Origin: DALYJJ01 sp031969915
GTDB taxonomy: Bacteria > Acidobacteriota > Terriglobia > Bryobacterales > Bryobacteraceae
Assembly (NCBI GenBank): GCA_031969915.1
Contig: DALYJJ010000068.1
Span: forward strand, 1-31,600
DNA: 31,600 nucleotides
Reading direction: 5' to 3'
This document shows, piece after piece, positions 29,880 through 31,600 of this stretch. Both the position numbers and the translations under genes were made by a program. The notes under the pieces are model-generated. The model searched no databases, was not told the DNA's origin, and saw nothing but the letters and a program-made list of their open reading frames with translations. Position 1 is the first letter of the stretch, and each line of letters starts with the position of its first letter.

Positions 29880-31600
29880 TCAGCGCGGGCCGCCTGGGGA
29901 ACCCGCCCCGGACTCCGCGGCTCCCGCCAAGCTGCTCGATCCATAGAGCTTGCGGTAGATGTCCGCGTTCCGGAGCACGATTTGAACGTACTCGCGGGTT
30001 TCCGTGAAGGGAATCGTTTCTACGAACTCACTCGGCTCCCGGAAGCTGCCCCAGGTCAGCCAGCGGTCTACGCGCGTCTTGCCGGCGTTGTAACTGGCTA
30101 GCGTGGGCTCCCATTTACCGGAATACTGGTCGAGCATTAGCTTGAGATAATAGGACCCGATTTTCAAGTTTATTTCCGGTAAGTATAGCATCGCCGTCGT
30201 GAAGCGACGGATGCCCAGGCGGCGGCTCAGTTGACGTCCCGTCGAGGGCAGTACCTGCGTCAGGCCGTAGGCCTTCGCGCGTGAGACCGCTCGGGGATTG
30301 AACTCGGACTCCTGGCGGATCAAAGCGGCCACGTGGAAGGCGTCGAGATCGTTGGTCCGGGCGTTGGCCTCGAGCGGCGATCGGAACGGCATGGGGAACG
30401 CGAGTCGCCAGAAGGCGGCGGGTGCCGCTTCGATCGGCAGGTAGAGATACCCCGGCGTCATGCCCTTGATGGCGCGGATGCCCCGGTCCGGCGCGCCGCG
30501 CCGTGTGTGCAACTCCGCCAACTCCATGGCGAGCAGCCCGGGTGGGCAGTCGTTCCGTGCGCCGTAGCGCAACTCGCCCTCCGCCCATTCGTCCAGCGCC
30601 GCGGCAGCCAGCAGCCGCGCCCGCTCGGTGCGCTGCCGCACGCGCGGAGTCGATTCGAACAGCGACGGCAGCGGCCGTCTTGCGATCTCCAGCCGGGCCA
30701 GGAACGTTTGCACACCGGGGTCCTGGGCCACCCGGCCAAGGGCGGCAAGTTTCTCCCGCCCGAGCAACGCATAGTAGGAGTTCGGAAAGCGTTCGCCGAT
30801 CGCGTTAAACCACGCCGCCGCCGCCGGCAAATTACGCCGGTCTTCGGCCAGCCGCCCCAGATAGTACAACGCCGCCCCGGCCTTATCCGAAGCGGGCCAC
30901 TCGCGCAGATGGCGTTCCAACTCGGCGGCGACGCCGGGCTGACGTTCCAGGTACCGCCGCCACGTCACCTTCCAATGCGCATACGCGCCGTCTTCCTGTC
31001 CCGGGAAGCCGTCCGCGGCGGCGCGATAGTACGGTTCGTAGCGCTCGTATCCGTTCTCCACCAGCCAACGGTTTCCCGCCGCCACCAGCGCCGACAGCCG
31101 CCACTTCGATCTGGGGTGGTTGCGGTTCAGAAGTTCCACCGCGTACTCGAGATCGCTATCGTCTTCCAGCCGCCGGGCCGCGGCCGAGATCCAGAACAAC
31201 CGCTCGGCATCCGCCTCGGGCGCATCGACCGCGAGTGCCTTCCAACGTCGCAGCGCCGCCGCCGTCTGCCGTTCTTCGAAATCGGGCCGGATCGACCGCA
31301 CCCGCGCCACATCCCGCTCGGCTCCGGTGAGCACACTCACTAACGATTGATACTCGCGGCGCGCCGCATCGTAGCGCCGGCCCTCCAACAGCTTGTCGGC
31401 TCGCGCCATCATCGCGCGCGCCGCCGGCGCAGGATACGCCGCGCCGAGCCTCTCGCGGAGTTTCTCGAGGGCCGCGCCGGCGTCTTCGGCCTCCGCCGAA
31501 TTCGGGTACCCGTAATAGACCCGCTGCCACGCCGCCGCCGCGCCCGGCCCATCCTGCGCGGCGTCCAGTAGCGAAGCCAGCGCGGCGTCTCCCTGGGGCT
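29880..31600 (-). CDS. Slt70-like soluble lytic transglycosylase, 5' end off the window
   Basis: The frame is open from the right window edge to the stop at 29880, about 573 codons; the start lies outside. Most of the visible part is helical and Ala/Arg/Leu-rich with TPR-like pairs (AAAAWQRVYYGYPNSAEAED, ALYYLGRLAEDRRNLPAAAA, NAIGERFPNSYYALLGRE), the superhelical ring of Slt70. The C-terminal SLT domain has the catalytic Glu in LIRQESEFNP (codon 30311-30309), AYGLTQVLPSTG, and LASYNAGKTRVDRWL, then ETREYVQIVLRN. It should cleave peptidoglycan glycan strands to anhydromuropeptides in the periplasm. The Gly/Pro/Ser-rich tail is dispensable-looking. The nearest downstream gene has its own promoter region. 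Confidence 0.92.
   Translation of the reverse strand, partial: PQGDAALASLLDAAQDGPGAAAAWQRVYYGYPNSAEAEDAGAALEKLRERLGAAYPAPAARAMMARADKLLEGRRYDAARREYQSLVSVLTGAERDVARVRSIRPDFEERQTAAALRRWKALAVDAPEADAERLFWISAAARRLEDDSDLEYAVELLNRNHPRSKWRLSALVAAGNRWLVENGYERYEPYYRAAADGFPGQEDGAYAHWKVTWRRYLERQPGVAAELERHLREWPASDKAGAALYYLGRLAEDRRNLPAAAAWFNAIGERFPNSYYALLGREKLAALGRVAQDPGVQTFLARLEIARRPLPSLFESTPRVRQRTERARLLAAAALDEWAEGELRYGARNDCPPGLLAMELAELHTRRGAPDRGIRAIKGMTPGYLYLPIEAAPAAFWRLAFPMPFRSPLEANARTNDLDAFHVAALIRQESEFNPRAVSRAKAYGLTQVLPSTGRQLSRRLGIRRFTTAMLYLPEINLKIGSYYLKLMLDQYSGKWEPTLASYNAGKTRVDRWLTWGSFREPSEFVETIPFTETREYVQIVLRNADIYRKLYGSSSLAGAAESGAGSPGGPR

Overview
The window is GC-rich, densely coded DNA that most resembles an Acidobacteriota genome of the Solibacter/Bryobacter type. 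This assignment rests on gene content, not on a marker gene: a VWFA-related secreted protein, a DUF1501-DUF1549/DUF1553-WD40-PPC cassette of the kind shared by Planctomycetes and Solibacter-like acidobacteria, a PEP-CTERM protein, futalosine-type menaquinone genes and many secreted proteins of unknown role. A 10-base run of N at 24251-24260 shows it is a scaffolded draft or metagenome assembly. I see no rRNA, tRNA, CRISPR array, insertion sequence or phage gene.

Left part (1-7202). A degenerate HtrA-like serine protease runs off the left edge on the minus strand, divergent from a 913-residue VWFA-related protein. A minus-strand run of four genes follows: radical SAM protein, secreted DUF5666-like protein, alpha/beta hydrolase and GNAT acetyltransferase, the last three linked by 4-base ATGA overlaps. 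The VWFA protein and the DUF5666-like protein share a C-terminal module marked by LPNFxCRQL near its start and FRxYRxF near its end.

Middle (7203-16272, plus strand). An RRM RNA-binding protein has a long leader containing a direct repeat. A single PEP-CTERM gene has its own promoter and terminator. A four-gene cassette then encodes DUF1501, a Big2/cytochrome-like/DUF1549/DUF1553 protein, a CxxCH-plus-seven-blade WD40 protein, and an IPT/PPC protein. All four look exported.

Right-middle (16258-21348). A tight minus-strand group osmC-egtB-egtD combines a peroxidase with ergothioneine synthesis. It is divergent from an alpha-glucan phosphorylase.

Right (21329-31600). Seven minus-strand genes lie almost head to tail: mqnP, mqnE, a deoxyhypusine synthase-like gene containing the assembly gap, a YfcE-like phosphoesterase, an AhpD-like protein, a VOC protein and an M23 peptidase. 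Divergent from them are a DUF192 lipoprotein and larB. Next come an alpha/beta hydrolase broken by an in-frame TAA, a small conserved protein behind an AT-rich promoter region, and a Slt70-like lytic transglycosylase that leaves the window.

The most interesting items are the deoxyhypusine synthase-like gene in the menaquinone operon, the shared LPNFxCRQ module, the exported DUF1501/DUF1549 cassette with its unusual CX4CH motif, and the osmC-egtBD grouping. Nothing here is clearly a wholly new system; several items are poorly described families in informative neighbourhoods.
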